This document shows positions 12,365 to 24,984 of a DNA stretch of 64,000 nucleotides, in pieces; the stretch's first letter is position 1, and each line of letters starts with the position of its first letter. The position numbers and the translations under genes are program-made. The notes beneath the pieces are model-generated. The model made no database searches. It was given only the letters and a program-made list of their open reading frames with translations, and was not told the DNA's origin. Source of the DNA: Thamnidium elegans. Lineage: Eukaryota; Mucoromycota; Mucoromycetes; Mucorales; Mucoraceae. The stretch lies in assembly GCA_025201345.1 (NCBI GenBank), contig JAIXMG010000003.1:744001-808000 (forward strand), in the 5' to 3' direction.

Positions 12365-13262
12365 TTTTATACAAAGTAAAAAATAAATAAAAAACTGACA
12401 GGTATCTACAATATTTAAAAAAAAAAAAAAAAAAAACTATTTCCAAAAACAAAAAATAGATAGAATACTTGCAAGGGGCGCCTTAAAAAAAGCGTTGAAA
12501 CAGTCACGAAATTTTAAGCGTAATTGTTTGCATAAGCATGTCTTGTACTTACTTGGCGCGTGAGTTTCCCCTGAGCATATATACCTGATTGTAACTAAAT
12601 ATTTGCGACGCGAAAATACTCTATTTGCATTGAAACTCAAGAATAAAAATTGACCTACCTGGTGTATTATATAAAAAAGTTATAACTAATACAATATGTT
12701 TTTTTTTTGGTAAACTACTAGCCACTCGTTACTAGGTTTGAGATTAATCAAATACTACAAAACCAACTCAAAAATGACACTGAAAATAAAAATAGAGTTT
12801 AGATGGGGAGGAGTTCACCTGATAATTTTTGGGCACTTTAACAAGACACTGTTACATTTTCTTGTATTTATCGATTACAAAGATATTAAAAAGCTTAAAA
12901 CCAACTCGGCCCATGAGTTTAGTTCATCATTAGTCTTTTAAGGAGATATCAGAACTGCATATCACGTCAAAATTACCTTTTAATAGCGCTTCCGAGTAAA
13001 TGATTATGCACCTTCCTTTTAAGGTTTATATATTTTCTATAGAGAAGGAATTTCGTTTAACAGAAATACATGAGTTTTTTTTAAATAAATAAAAAAGCAT
13101 ACTATAAATCAAGTATAAAAAGCAGTTTTTATTATAGAAAAAAAAAAGAAAAGGAAAAGGACATGTTACTCATGCAATGCTTCTAAGAAGCAATTTTATT
13201 TATAATCATATGTCTTCTCTTTTAATCTACATGATATAATCTGACGCTTACTTTGATTATTG
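12365..13262. other. Intergenic region between BCS1 and zinc-finger gene
   Basis: About 900 bp, AT-rich, with an A run next to the BCS1 start. It lies upstream of BCS1 and downstream of the zinc-finger gene. No gene or RNA recognised. Confidence 0.4.
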
Positions 13263-14129
13263 TTAGAAATCAAAGTGATCGAACCGAGAAAAAGATATGT
13301 TCGTATCTGACTGTTGATAGGCTACATTTTCTGATCTATCCCCAATCAATTGATCATCATTTTGCGTTTGGTTTACATTGTACGATACCGCGCGACAAAC
13401 GCATGGTTTTTGTATAACCAAGTTAGCCTCCTGTTCCGTTACCATTTGACAGTCATAAATATATTGTGTGATATCGTCTTCTACCATAATGGGTGATAAC
13501 ATGGTATCATTTTGATGATGTATAGTAGTAGATGTCAACAATTGCGAATCTATAGCTTTGTAACCTAATGTCGTATTTACCAATTTGTCATAAAAATTGG
13601 ACGGTGCATTAGGATTTCTAGAATTTTTTTTGATCAATTTACGTACACAGTGTAACCTTTCTTGAGGTGAAATCTTGTTGACAGTATTTAAACCTTTTTG
13701 GTGAACTTTGAAATGTCTTCGAAGATTGGAAACAACAGAGAACCTTCTACCACAGTTTGCACTATAAAGAAAGATTAGAAGTCAGAAAAAAATGTAAATC
13801 AGAAAAATAAAGTATATATAATATACACACCTTAAGCATTGGAATGGTTTTTCTAATGTATGGGTATAATTGTGTGTTTCTAGTGCGCTAGGACGATTGA
13901 AAAACTTTGAACATAGATTACATGGGTATATTTTCTTTTCTTTTACAGGAATGGGTATAATGTTAGCTTGCGCAGTAACTTCATTGTTATTAGAAGTGTA
14001 ATTCATAGTATACTTGGAAGATGAAGATGAACAGGAAGAGTATCCAGATGAATGTAACCCAGAGTCAATAGGCTTATCATCGCTAATAGAAAAAGGAGAC
14101 ATGACCTGTGGAGAATAGTTAAGTGACAT
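13263..14129 (-). CDS. C2H2 zinc-finger protein, probable transcription factor
   Basis: Two exons (14129-13831 and about 13761-13263) encode about 265 residues. The N-terminus is Ser-rich. Two adjacent C2H2 fingers follow: CNLCSKFFNRPSALETHNYTH, and CLSANCGRRFSVVSNLRRHF ending KVH, joined by the usual TLEKPFQ linker. The intron splits the second finger between the two cysteines, with phase restored as Leu-Ser-Ala. The finger pair with the GRRFSVVSNLRRH helix is common in fungal nuclear regulators that bind short DNA sites. The C-terminal 150 residues are low-complexity with no recognised domain. DNA target and function are unknown. The exon 2 start could be one base off. Confidence 0.8.
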
Positions 14130-15221
14130 GGAAGAAGATAGATAATAAAATGAATAGAATCTACCTTTTTTTTATATTGAGAAACAATTTGTTTTGTTTA
14201 TATTTGTAAATCATGTGATAATATGCGTCAAGATATATATGTCAAAAATTGTCAGCTTCTTGGAGACACAAAGAAAATTAGTACAAGGAGTATTAAAAAC
14301 GGAATACTTTTTTTTTGTATAGAAAAAAAAAAAAACTATAGGGGAGAGGGGGCTGTATTACTGTGCGTACTATTGTAGGAAGTAATTCTTTATAATATGA
14401 TATCAGAAGTTCTTTATTTTATCACTTACATCGAAGGTCATGTTTTACAGTATCGATTTCATTTATTTTTTCATCGATCGCTATATAGACGATAGTAGTC
14501 TGTACCACTCTTATACTGCCTATTTTTTGTTTTGTTTTGTTTACTTGTTCTAGAAGAGGGCATATTCTAAAAATCTTTATGGGTCTTACTCCTAAGAAGA
14601 ACCTTAAGGTTAATTTGCCCCCCTTTTTTTTATTGAGATATACCGTGATATTACTATGCGTGAATTATAACTTAATACAAGTTAATCTGTACTTACCCCT
14701 TTACTTACTATAAAAATATGCATATCGTCTTTACTATCAATTAAAAAAGATGACAAAAAAAAAAAGAAGGCTCTTTATTACCAAGTGATCGTTACGTTAA
14801 TACGTACATAATTAAGGGAGTAAAAAAATCTGGACAATCAACGACGAAGCAAAGAAAAAATTATTTCTATAAACAATATAAAGAGAAGCTTTTTCATAAA
14901 AGGAATTACTTAGGAGGCAAAGTATCTGCCACGTCTTTTAATTCGCTAGTTTCTAATGCAGGTGTAATAGACGGTGGTTTGCATGAGACTGGACTACAAA
15001 AATTCTAGGTTTGGACTTATAAGTTTACACGTTCAAACCAATATGTACACTCACTTTACATAATTATATTGATATATTTCAAGTTTAAAGCTCAAAGTGC
15101 AGGTAATGAAACACCTGTTCTGTTTTAAGCTTTTATTTTGTTCTCCTATTTTATTTTTATTTTTATTTTTTTGTTATCTCCATCTCTCTCTTCTTTTTTT
15201 TTAATAAAAAACGTGTCAAAA
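14130..15221. other. Divergent intergenic region, zinc-finger gene and RTG2
   Basis: About 1.1 kb between two divergent starts; it should contain both promoters. A pyrimidine-rich stretch (15145-15205) sits directly before the RTG2 start, as seen before many highly used fungal starts. No gene recognised. Confidence 0.4.
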
Positions 15222-17142
15222 ATGACTACAACAAATGACTTGCAAGCCCCTTTTGGTGTAGTAGATATGGGCTCTAACGGTATTCGTTTCGGTATCGTCA
15301 GCGATTTAGCTCGCCACTTACCCGTCGCTTATGAAGAGCGTGCCCCGATTGCTCTATTGGACGCACTTGGAGACGATCGCAGTATTCCTTCCGATGTCAT
15401 TGACCAAGTGATTACAAGTTTCTTACGTTTCAAAACACTTTGTCAAGACGCAAAAGTTGAGCCTCATAACGTACGCGTTATTGCTACCGAGGCAACACGT
15501 ATTGCCTCTAACAGTCAAGAGTTTCTTGGTAGGATTTATGAAGCTACGGGTTGGACTGTGTCCCTATTATCCAAGCAGGAAGAAGCTTTGATCTCCGCGT
15601 CTGGTATTGTTGGTAAGTCTTTTTTTTTTCTTTCTCCCCCTCCTTTTTTTTTTTTAAATATAGAAACTTATTTTTCTTTCTTTTTCGTAAGGTTCTTTTA
15701 ATCATGTAAATGGTTTAACAATGGATTTAGGTGGCGGATCAGTTGAAGTAAGTTACGTAATGACATCAAACTCAAGTGATTCCGCAGAATCGCACATTCG
15801 TGTATCACCTAATCCTGTTTCACTACCGTACGGAGCCGCGGCACTGAAAAAGCGACTTGCAGCATGTAATTCAAGCCAAGAAACCGAAGATTTATACCAG
15901 AAACTGGTAACTGAACTTACAAAGGCTTATGAGACCGCACATTTACCTTCCTCGTTAATGGGTAAAGATGGATACAAAGTATACATGAGTGGCGGAGGAT
16001 TCAGATGCCTCGGTTATCTGTCTATGGCAGTGAAAGCGCAAGACTCTTTGGCACCCCGTAAACGCCCTAACCGCAAACAAATTTATCCCATTCCAATCAT
16101 TAACGGTTACTCAATTACAGGTAATGAATTAAAATACCTTGCTGAATTCTATAGCCACAAGAACCCACAGGACTTGATGAAGAAATTAAAAGTGTTTCGT
16201 ATCTCTAAAAGAAGAGCGGGTATGATTCCTGCCTCTTGTTTTTTAGTCTGTGCTATTTTACAAGTGTTTAAAATCAAACGCGTTTATTTCAGTGAAGGTG
16301 GTGTACGTCAAGGATTCTGTTATCAATTATTACCTTTACAAGAAAAGAAGAAGGACCCTTTGTTAGAAGGTGTTAAAGCTTATACAGCTCAATCGCATTT
16401 TTCTCTTAATGCTACTGAATTTGATACTATTTTTGCAATCTTGGCAAACGCTTTACCCGAGATTTACCTAAACCCTACGCATCCTTTGCAATTGCACCGT
16501 TTATTACCTGCTGCTATTCATCTTTCGAATATTACATCGCATTATCCAAAGGAAACTCGAGCATTTGTTTCTTTCCATATGCCACTTGCTAGTGGTCCTT
16601 TAGCCAATATACCTGGGTTAACACATAAGGAGCGTGCTATTTTATCTATCCTGTTAACCTTCCGTCAAGGTGGTTCTGTACCAGATCCCATCTTTTATTC
16701 TGTACAGGGATTAGTTGGACGTAAAGGAATTTCAGTTTGTAAATATGTAGGTAGATTAATGGAGCTCGTGTTTGCTGTATCACCTTTACATCCGGGTGTA
16801 GGTTTGATTAAAAGTGGACTTTCATTTACAGCTATTGTAGCTGATACTGATCTTAGCTTAATTGATGGCGATGGTGATTACGACATTAGCAACAGTAGCA
16901 GCGAATCTGAAGACGACGACGAAGAAGAAAACAAGGTGATAGAAGAAGTAGATGATTATCCATCTATGCAATTACGTGTTACATTACCTCAACTCAGGTC
17001 ACCTTTAATTGATTCTCCTGCTGTAATGGCAGTAATAGAAAGTTTAGATAAAAAAGTAAATACAAAGAAATTTGATATGGATGAAGACCGTAGACGTTTA
17101 AATTGTCCAAACTTGTTTTCCATTGATATTGTTAGAAAATAA
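15222..17142 (+). CDS. RTG2: Rtg2-like Ppx/GppA phosphatase-family protein
   Basis: Two exons (15222-15612 and 15692-17142) encode about 613 residues. The N-terminal half is the actin-like Ppx/GppA fold: GVVDMGSNGIRFGIVSD (first phosphate loop), the VRVIATEATRIASNSQEFL segment, and TMDLGGGSVEVSYV (second phosphate loop). In bacteria this family degrades polyphosphate or pppGpp. In fungi the Rtg2 branch is a cytosolic sensor that passes mitochondrial status to the nucleus (retrograde pathway); the length and the C-terminal HD-like helical region (LHRLLPAAIHLSNITSHYPK) fit Rtg2. An acidic run (SSESEDDDEEENKV) lies near residue 540. The start was placed at 15222 because upstream codons translate a T-rich leader. 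It converges on RPT3 with 109 bp between stops. Confidence 0.88.
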
Positions 17143-17251
17143 TAAAAGAACTCTTTTTTTGTTTTGTTTTTTTTTTGAATTTTTTTTTGTTTTTATTTTA
17201 ATTGTTTATATGTATATATTTTTCTTTCTTTCTTTCCATCCTTTTACTTAT

Positions 17252-18617
17252 TTACTTGTAGAATTCAAAGTTAGAATCTTCCTTCTTAACGTTAGCCTTA
17301 TAACCCTTCTCCAAATCTTTACTTAAAATGACGTAACGGTTCTTTCTAACAGCGTGCATACCAGCTTCTTGACAGATAGCAGCAATTTCAGCACCAGATA
17401 ACTTGTCAGGTCGTGAAACAACTATATATAAAAAATAATAATATTAGAACACAACACAAATAAACACACATACAAAAAAAAAACTACTTACAATCTTCTA
17501 AATCAACTTCCTCAGATAAATTCATCTTTGATGTAATAGTTTGGAAGATAAGACGCTTTTGACGACGATCAGGTGTAGGGAACTCAATCTTTCTATCCAA
17601 ACGACCGGGACGTAACAAAGCAGGATCTAAAGTATCAGCACGATTGGTAGCCATAATGACCTTAACATTTGAAGTTTGATCGAAACCATCCATTTGATTC
17701 AACAATTCGAGTAAAATACGTTGTACTTCTCTATCAGCACCAGTTTGTGCATCAAAACGTTTTGTAGCAATAGCATCAATTTCATCAATAAATACAATGG
17801 AAGGTGAATTTTCACGAGCTAATCTAAACACATCACGTACCATACGAGGTCCTTCACCAAGATACTTTTGGACAAATTCTGAACCAACAACACGAATAAA
17901 ACTAGCTGTTGTATGATGTGCTACTGCTTTCACAAGCATGGTTTTACCTGTACCTGGAGGTCCGTATAACAAGACGCCACGAGGTGGGTCAATACCGATT
18001 TGACGATAGAGATCAAAGTGAGTTAAAGGTAATTCGACTGCTTCACGAATTTCTTGCTTTTGAATATCTAAACCACCAACATCGGCGTATGCAACTTCAG
18101 GTCTTTCGTCAGCTCCCAAGAGTGAAATACTGCTATCAGCCTCTGGGGGTAAAACATCAACAAGTGCATTGGAATGACGATGTAAAGCAACAGAAGAACT
18201 AGGCTTCAATAACTCGCGATCAATAGTACTAAGAATACGTACAACATAGTTTGAGCCTGTAGTAGAGCCTACAATACCTGTATGTTGATCAATAGGTTCA
18301 AGGAATTGTCCAAGAACCAAAGGTACAGACTTGATACGCTTAACTTCCTCTTGTGCTCGTACAAGTTCTCTCTTTAAATTCTTTTGTTCATCTTTAATAT
18401 ATTCTTCTTGAAGTTCAATAAACTCTAAATCTCGTTGCAACTTCTTTAATTTAACATACAAATCTCCTTCTGATAAATCTTCAAGTTGACCCACTTTGGA
18501 AAGAATCGTGGTAGAATCCTTAACCTGAACAAAGATGTTCTTTTTAGTACTACAGTTTAAATATTATATCTTTTATATAGATACCTCTGGTTTAGGGTGA
18601 ATGCCAATCTCTTCCAT
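17252..18617 (-). CDS. RPT3: 26S proteasome regulatory ATPase Rpt3
   Basis: Three exons (18617-18585, 18524-17492, 17421-17252) encode about 411 residues. The tiny first exon gives MEEIGI, the same start as animal PSMC4. A coiled coil (residues about 25-70) precedes the OB domain and an AAA ATPase: Walker A GPPGTGKT, Walker [12 protein letters not shown], sensor MATNRAD, arginine-finger region [14 protein letters not shown]. The C-terminus is Glu-Phe-Tyr-Lys, the HbYX motif that docks into the alpha-ring pocket and opens the 20S gate. Rpt3 is one of six ATPases that unfold ubiquitinated substrates. The intron 1 acceptor is the least certain point: a TACTAAA branch-like site argues for the CAG at 18527-18525, but an AAG a few bases upstream would add five residues. 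Confidence 0.96.
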
Positions 18618-18817
18618 ATTTATATAAAAAAGAAAAAAAAAGTACACAGTCCTCAAAAAAGAAAAAAAAAACGCGTATTCCCCTTTATAAAAAAAGAAAA
18701 ATTGTTGCGTAATCCCTTTGAAGAACCTCTTCGCAACGTCATCATAATATGAAAGACATGTTTTTTATTGGTTGGTTCAAATGAGTTTAAAATGTAAAGG
18801 TTTATGATCCTGCATCT

Positions 18818-19634
18818 TCAACGTTTAAGATTGAATGCTTTACACAAGTAATAATTAGCGAGCCACATGTTCTGACACCTTGATATAGGCAAATAGTATA
18901 AGTTTAATACTTGACTTTCTAACATTAAAGAGTAATTCTTTTTAATTTGAGGACGTACAGAAGCCCATGATCCCTTTTTAGCGCTTTCGATGTTTGGGTA
19001 CGCATTTTGCGCCACAAGTGTCAATCGTATTGGCCCCGCCAGCTGATTTGCCAACTTTGTTATTCCAAGCATGGCTCCTTTTACTTCCAATCCATTGGCA
19101 TCTACAGGCTTATTGAAGGTACGAGACATAATAATTGATAAAGCTGTCCTTACACGTAATGTCATATTTGGCCTAGCGGCACGTCCATCGTTTAATATGG
19201 ATGGTGTGGGTTCAATATCTCTCAACTCATTACCATATGTTGTATCTATTAGTTTTTTTAACTCATAAAATCCTACGTATACCGAATTCATCAGTGGGAA
19301 AGTGGGTACATTACATACAATAATTAACTGTTTTTTTCTTACCCGTAAATTTAATGATATGAGACAATGAAGGATTACTAGATAACGTATCATTAAAACC
19401 AATTTGGTCAGAAGCTGACGCTAATATATAACGCAAAATAAATTTTTCAGGCTCTGACAATGACACAAGCTCTTCCTTGGCATGATTGCTAAAGATCTGA
19501 CTAATGACTTTCTCTTGTGTTTCAGATAGTGCAGTCGGTTCAGTCTCGACATTTAGTTCATTTTGTACTTGTTTTAAAAATAATACTCTTTGGTTGGAAT
19601 CGCCTAAAGATCCTAGCTCTTCTAAACTAAGCAT
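18818..19634 (-). CDS. Unrecognised helical protein
   Basis: Two exons (19634-19343 and 19272-18818) encode about 248 residues. I do not recognise the family. The first 97 residues look like amphipathic helices rich in Glu/Gln/Leu; the second exon contains an Arg/Pro segment (NDGRAARPNMTLRVRTALS) and a Gly/Ala/Leu segment (GAMLGITKLANQLAGPIRLT). There is no signal peptide or membrane segment. The last 30 codons are less protein-like than the rest; a very short intron near 18900 could replace them, so the C-terminus is uncertain. It lies upstream of RPT3 on the same strand with 200 bp between, which holds the RPT3 promoter. Confidence 0.65.
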
Positions 19635-20303
19635 TTTAAAAAAAGAAAAAAAGAAAAAAAGAAAAAAAAAGTGGCGTATTAAATTCCACGTACATTTATA
19701 AGCGCGAAACAGACAACCCCCCCCCCCAATATCCGCTATCACAGGCGGGTGTAGCGCGTTTGAGCAAGAAGTGCTCCTATGCACAACAGTTGATTTGAAT
19801 CGTATCCGTTTGTATGAACATAAAGAAAACAAAAACGCCAAAAACGCCAAAAAAAAAAAGTAGATAAAATGTATGGCCACTTTTATTCACCATAAAATAA
19901 GGGTCATGTCGTTCTAACTTGTTTCATGCAAAGAAGTTCGTTTGCCTGAACATGTAAATAGAACGCGTATCAAGAAAAAGGGCTCAGAGTCTTCGCCCCT
20001 ATTTTTTTTTTACTTCAAAAAGAAGATGATATTACCAAAATAGGTGATTGTGGTGTAAAAAGAAAATAGTAGGTCTTTACATGTTCGGTGTGCGATTTTT
20101 TGTTTTTGTTTCTCTGCGCACCAAAAAAAAGAAAAAGAGGGAAAAAAAAGATAGAGGCTTGTTTATTGTATACCAAAAGATGCACACCCCAAAGATACAC
20201 ACACAAGTGAGGGCTGCACACAGGAAAGATTTTTTTTTATGTGGAAAATACGCGCACGCAAAAGCAAAAAAGTGGGTCAGAGTTTATTTATAAACTAAAG
20301 AAA
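19635..20303. other. Intergenic region
   Basis: About 670 bp with A/T runs and a run of nine C's near 19719-19727. It is upstream of the unrecognised protein gene and downstream of the FoP-like gene. No gene recognised. Confidence 0.4.
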
Positions 20304-20902
20304 CTACAAGTTTTCATCCATAAGAATATCTTCAGCTTCAGCCATATAAGAGGTGATATCATCATCTAATCTAGCTTGCATTGCTTTAGGGTCCTTCATC
20401 ATATAATCATCAAGCGCCCTATCAAGATCCTCTGCTGTTGAAGGCTTCTTGACCACCTTTTTTCCCTTTTGTGGCATAACCTTCTTTTGAACCTTCTTTA
20501 CAATAGCACGTTTACCGCCACGAGCCGGAACAACCTTTTGATTCTTTTTAATACCTCCTGGCACTCTACCAAGTCTATTTTGAATACTACTGTTCGGTTT
20601 TCCTGGACGTGCTAATACAGGCTTAGCTCCACGAAGACGACTGAATACGCTTGCATTGCTAGGACCTGTAGGACGTGTTTGTGTAATGGTTGGTGCTGAT
20701 GTGTTGGTATTCTTTCTTTGGCTATTAACAATTTTACTGAATCTAATACCAATACTATTATCAGCTTTTTTTCCTTCTTCAACCTTTCCTTTTTTTTTTA
20801 ATAGTACCTTTCGTTTAATCCACCAGAACTGTAAGATACTGTACGGCCTGTTGGACTGGCAGCTGAAGTATTATTCACTCGACGATTGTTAGTATAAGCC
20901 AT
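20304..20902 (-). CDS. FoP/CHTOP-like protein (mRNA export adaptor type)
   Basis: Exon 1 (20902-20840) and exon 2 (20783-20304) are separated by a 56-bp intron and give about 180 residues. The N-terminus is Asn/Thr/Ser-rich; the middle is strongly basic (KRAIVKKVQKKVMPQKGKK). The C-terminus has two tandem copies of the FoP signature, LDRALDDYMMKD and LDDDITSYMAEA. In animal CHTOP and in ALY/Yra1 such C-terminal LDxxLxxYM motifs contact the UAP56/Sub2 helicase in mRNA export. No RRM is present, which makes CHTOP-like a better description than Yra1-like. Without the intron the first exon would run into a stop, and the chosen splice pair restores the frame exactly. Confidence 0.75.
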
Positions 20903-21420
20903 GACAAAAATATATAAGATTATTTCTTCTTCTTTTTAAAAGAGTATAGTTAGTATATAACGTATAAAAGTAGCGTATAAAACACAAACAATACTTACTA
21001 AAAAAACAGATGAATAAAAAGAGAGTGGGAGAAAAAAAAAAAAAGACATAAAATAGAAACAATATAATGGATTGAATATAACATGATTGGTTCGTGTTTA
21101 AGCAGTCCTACAAGAATACCTTTTTGAGTACATATTCTACATGACAGAGCAAAAAAAAAACCCCCTCATCATAAATCACTACTTGCTTTCTTGATATTAC
21201 CTTTCCAGAATTTTATAGTTGGTAAAACAGTATATTATATTATTCTATTCTGATACCAGATAGTGTTTAAACCTGTTCAATTAGGAACAATAAGAAAGAT
21301 GTTGCCGATGACGCAGCTCAGTCGGGCTTATAAAAGAAGGAAAGGCAGGGATTTAACAGTGGGTTCTCTTTTTTTTTTACAGCAGCGTGTTTTCTTTTCT
21401 CCCTCCCCACTTTTTATACA
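20903..21420. other. Divergent intergenic region, FoP-like gene and mtACP
   Basis: About 520 bp between divergent starts. It includes the probable TATA element of the acyl carrier protein gene. Nothing else seen. Confidence 0.4.
21329..21336 (+). promoter_or_regulatory. Probable TATA box of mtACP gene
   Basis: TATAAAAG lies about 85 bp upstream of the ATG, in front of a T/C-rich stretch that runs to the start codon. Position and sequence fit a TATA element; not otherwise supported. Confidence 0.45.
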
Positions 21421-21614
21421 ATGTTCCTTCGTCCTACTGTCCTCTTAAACGCTGCTTCTAGAGCCACTGCCACTCGTATGGCTACACCTGCTTTGTTCTC
21501 TCGCATGTACGCTACTCTTCCCAAGGAAGATGTTCAAACCCGTGTTCTCGATGTTGTTAAGAGTTTCGATAAAGTTGACGGTTCCAAGGTAAATTTTTTT
21601 TTTTCTGACAAATA

Positions 21615-21645
<31 letters not shown>

Positions 21646-21848
21646 TTTTTCTGACACATTGTTATATATAGGTGACAGCTGAAGCCAATTTCATCAAGGA
21701 TCTTGGTTTAGATAGTTTGGATACAGTTGAGGTTGTTATGGCTATTGAAGAAGAATTCTCTGTTGAGATCCCTGACAAGGAAGCTGATGCTATTCACAGT
21801 GTTCAACAAGCCATTGACTATATTGTCAAGCGTGATGATGCTCACTAA
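21421..21848 (+). CDS. ACP1: Mitochondrial acyl carrier protein
   Basis: Two exons (21421-21588, 21672-21848) encode 114 residues. The first 35 or so residues form a typical matrix-import presequence rich in Arg, Ser and Ala without acidic residues ([20 protein letters not shown]). The mature domain has the phosphopantetheine attachment site [14 protein letters not shown]; the Ser of DSLD carries the prosthetic group. The protein serves mitochondrial fatty acid synthesis and lipoate production and is also a structural subunit of complex I and of LYR-protein complexes. Length and the conserved [14 protein letters not shown] helix agree with the family. Confidence 0.95.
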
Positions 21849-22035
21849 ACTATCTATTATTACTTTTTAACAAAAAAAAACATTATAAAATAAAGTACCC
21901 ATATATACATACATACATAGTTGTTTATCTGGGATCTAATTAAACAAGTACAAACTTTTTTTTGGTGGTGTGTGGAGGGGGGAGGGGGGGTAGAAAGCTG
22001 TTTCTTTTTTTCTGTTTTTTTTGCTCCTTAGTAAA

Positions 22036-24189
22036 ATGTTGTCGCGATCTTTATTATTTCAACCAAAACGTCTCTTTTCAACTGTTAGGAAGGACTCTGT
22101 TTCGAAACTTAATGCTTTAAGAGCTGTAATGAATGTAGACGCCTTGTAAAGTAAAAATATATATATATTAAGCATAGTGAAAACCTATTGACACGTTTTT
22201 TTTTTTTTTTTTTTTTTAGTGTGGTACCTACCGAAGACGCACACCAAGTAAGTTTTTTTGTGTCTGAAATAAAAACAAAATAAACTTATAAAAAAAGACA
22301 TATAGAGCGAGTATACCGCAGAATGTGATAATAGAAGAGCCTGGATATCAGGATTTACAGGTTCTGCAGGTAATAATAAATAAATAAAAAAATAAAATCG
22401 ATATTTTGCTTACTATATAAATTATAGGTTTGGCTATCGTAACGAAAAAGGATGCAGCATTATTTACGGATGGAAGATATTTTTTACAAGCATGCAAGGA
22501 ATTGGATTCAAAGCATTGGAAATTAATGAAGCAGGGATTACCAGGCGTACCTACATGGCAAGAATATTTGATTAAAGTATGTATTTTAAGAAGCAAACGG
22601 AAAGCATTTTTTATTTACGGATATATTATTTATTATAGCATGTACCAGCAAATTCTACTATTGGCATTGACCCTTCCGTAATTACAGTTCAGGATGCAAC
22701 CTCATTAAATCAAGAACTAAGTTTGATTGGCTCAAAATTAGTCTTTGTTGAAAAAAACCCTGTTGATCAAATTCGACAAGATCGACCTGAAAGACCAAGT
22801 GAACCTATTCGCGTACATCCTATTCAATATGCAGGAAAATCTGTCAAATCTAAATTAAATGATTTACGTAAATCTTGTAATGGAAATAGTATTGTAGTTT
22901 CTTTACTTGATGAAATAGCCTGGTTATTTAATTTACGTGGTGCTGATATTCATTGTTCTCCCGTATTCTTTTCTTATTGTCTTGTCACAAACAATAATGC
23001 AACTCTTTATCTTCAAAATACAAATATTTCAAAATCAGTAAAAGATCATTTATTAGAAGCAGGTGTACAAATTAAAAATTATAATGATATACTTGATGAC
23101 CTTAAACATATGGATCAACCCTTTCTAGTAGATCCTGATACAACCAATATGTCTATTTTACAAGCAATTAACGAAAAAAATAGAATTATTAAGAAGGGTC
23201 CTTCTTTTATTAACTTGGCTAAAGCAATTAAAAATGAAGCCGAATTAAATGGTATGCGTAGTTGCCATAAAAGAGACGCTGTAGCATTATGTAAACATTT
23301 CAGTTGGTTATCTGATACATTAAAAAAGGGCCAAACTCTACGTGAATTTGACGCTGCTGTACACTTAGAATCTATGCGCCAACAAGATACTAGTTATGTT
23401 GGATTGGCCTTTGATACAATTGCTGCTACAGGTCCTAACGGTGCTATAATTCACTACCAGCCAAACCCTAAAGACTCTGATATTATAAACCCATGCAGAA
23501 TTTATTTATGCGATTCAGGTGCTCAATATATTGATGGAACAACAGATGTAACCAGAACATTTTTATTTGATGGTGTAGCAACAGAATTTCAAAAGAAAGC
23601 ATTTACCAGAGTATTACAATCACATATTGCAATAGATAATATTGTATTCCCCCAAGGAACTACGGGTTATCAATTGGATTCAATCGCTAGAGTTCCTTTA
23701 TGGAAAGATGGATTAAATTTTAGACATGGTGTAGGACATGGTGTAGGAGCTTACTTAAATGTACACGAAGGCCCACATGGTATTGGTAGTAGATTGGCTT
23801 ATAATAACGTACCTCTTCAGGCGGGTATGATGGTAACTAATGGTAATTATTATTATTCCATATGTATTTAGTTCAGATTAAATAATTCTTTATTTGAAGA
23901 ACCCGGGTATTACGAAGATGGACAATTTGGTATCAGAATAGAGAATGTTCTGACAGTACGTAGAGCTAATACGCCTTATCGATTCGGTAATACTGATTCA
24001 CTTGGATTTGAGCATATTACATTTGTGCCTATTGGTAAAAACCTGTTGGATGTCGATATACTAACTGCACAGGATAAACAATGGATAAACAAGTATCATC
24101 AAGAGTGTCGCAATGTATTAGAACCTTTGGTAAATAATCATAGTAAAACTTTGTCTTGGATAGAAAGAGAAACAGAGCCTTTACTATAA
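22036..24189 (+). CDS. Xaa-Pro aminopeptidase (aminopeptidase P, M24B), probably mitochondrial
   Basis: Removes N-terminal residues that precede proline. Six exons (22036-22145, 22220-22247, 22306-22369, 22428-22576, 22639-23842, 23900-24189) give about 614 residues, matching eukaryotic three-domain aminopeptidase P. The dinuclear metal site is complete: Asp in [18 protein letters not shown], His in [19 protein letters not shown], Glu in [13 protein letters not shown] and in [12 protein letters not shown]. The first 20 residues ([20 protein letters not shown]) are Arg-rich and look like a mitochondrial presequence, so a matrix form is inferred; in animals cytosolic and mitochondrial forms are separate genes. 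A decayed partial copy of the last 450 bp lies 0.8 kb downstream. Confidence 0.92.
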
Positions 24190-24984
24190 GATAATGAAGA
24201 AAGATACGCGCACTGGGGGTTTTTTAATTACAATAAAATCATTTGCACCGGTTTTTTTTTTTTAAACTTTTTGCATGGAACAAGTTGGGACAGCATTTTT
24301 AGTGAGATAAAATAAGACGTAACAACAAGTGTAGAACGTGTAAATAGAAACGATTAAATAGATCTCACATGCGTAAATAAACGCCTATTTTGTCATATCT
24401 GAATTAATCTTTTTTTTAATAACTTACTTTTCTTTTATCTTTTATTATGTATATCGGTAAGTATTTTTTTTATGTGCGCATCGTTTAAAGGATCTTATAG
24501 CTTATATTGATTATTCTACTTTTTTCTATGTCTATACAAAAAGGTACTGTTTTTAAAGGAACTGCCACACTTGGGAACATTTCTTGTTGCAAAAAAAATG
24601 CCCAAACTAAAATTCTATTTTATTTCGTAATAACACTATTTTTCAACAAGGTTTACACATGCATCCCCGCTTATACCTGCGTTAGTCTGTTGATGATCCA
24701 ATTTCGTACCTGCTTAATATGCTCTGTCTATACAAGCCTCGTCGTCGATCGGATTGTATCGGTTAGTTTACTCTGATCGAGCCTCTGTATAATATTACGT
24801 GAATTTTCTTCTACCCCTATAGATTCTGCTCTCGGGCTGTTGAGTCTCTCTGGTGACTCTGATCATATTCTCACTTATTATATTTTATACACTCTTCTTT
24901 TTCCCTATATTTCTTCTTATTCTTAACTGGCTCGGGAAATTCAACTACAATTTTTTTTGGAATAAAAATAGAATTTAAAATTTA
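24190..24984. other. Spacer between aminopeptidase P and its pseudogene copy
   Basis: About 800 bp of AT-rich DNA. It includes a C/T-rich segment near 24660-24860. No conserved coding frame or RNA recognised. Confidence 0.4.

Noticed and set aside
15138..15221. Upstream in-frame start for the RTG2-like gene
   Set aside because: The extra 28 codons translate a T/C-rich promoter stretch into Phe, Ile and Ser; the Met at 15222 leads directly into the conserved domain.
18877..18908. A 32-bp intron near the end of the unrecognised protein
   Set aside because: It would give a neater C-terminus, but the length is below normal, and nothing forces a splice there, since the unspliced frame is open to a stop.
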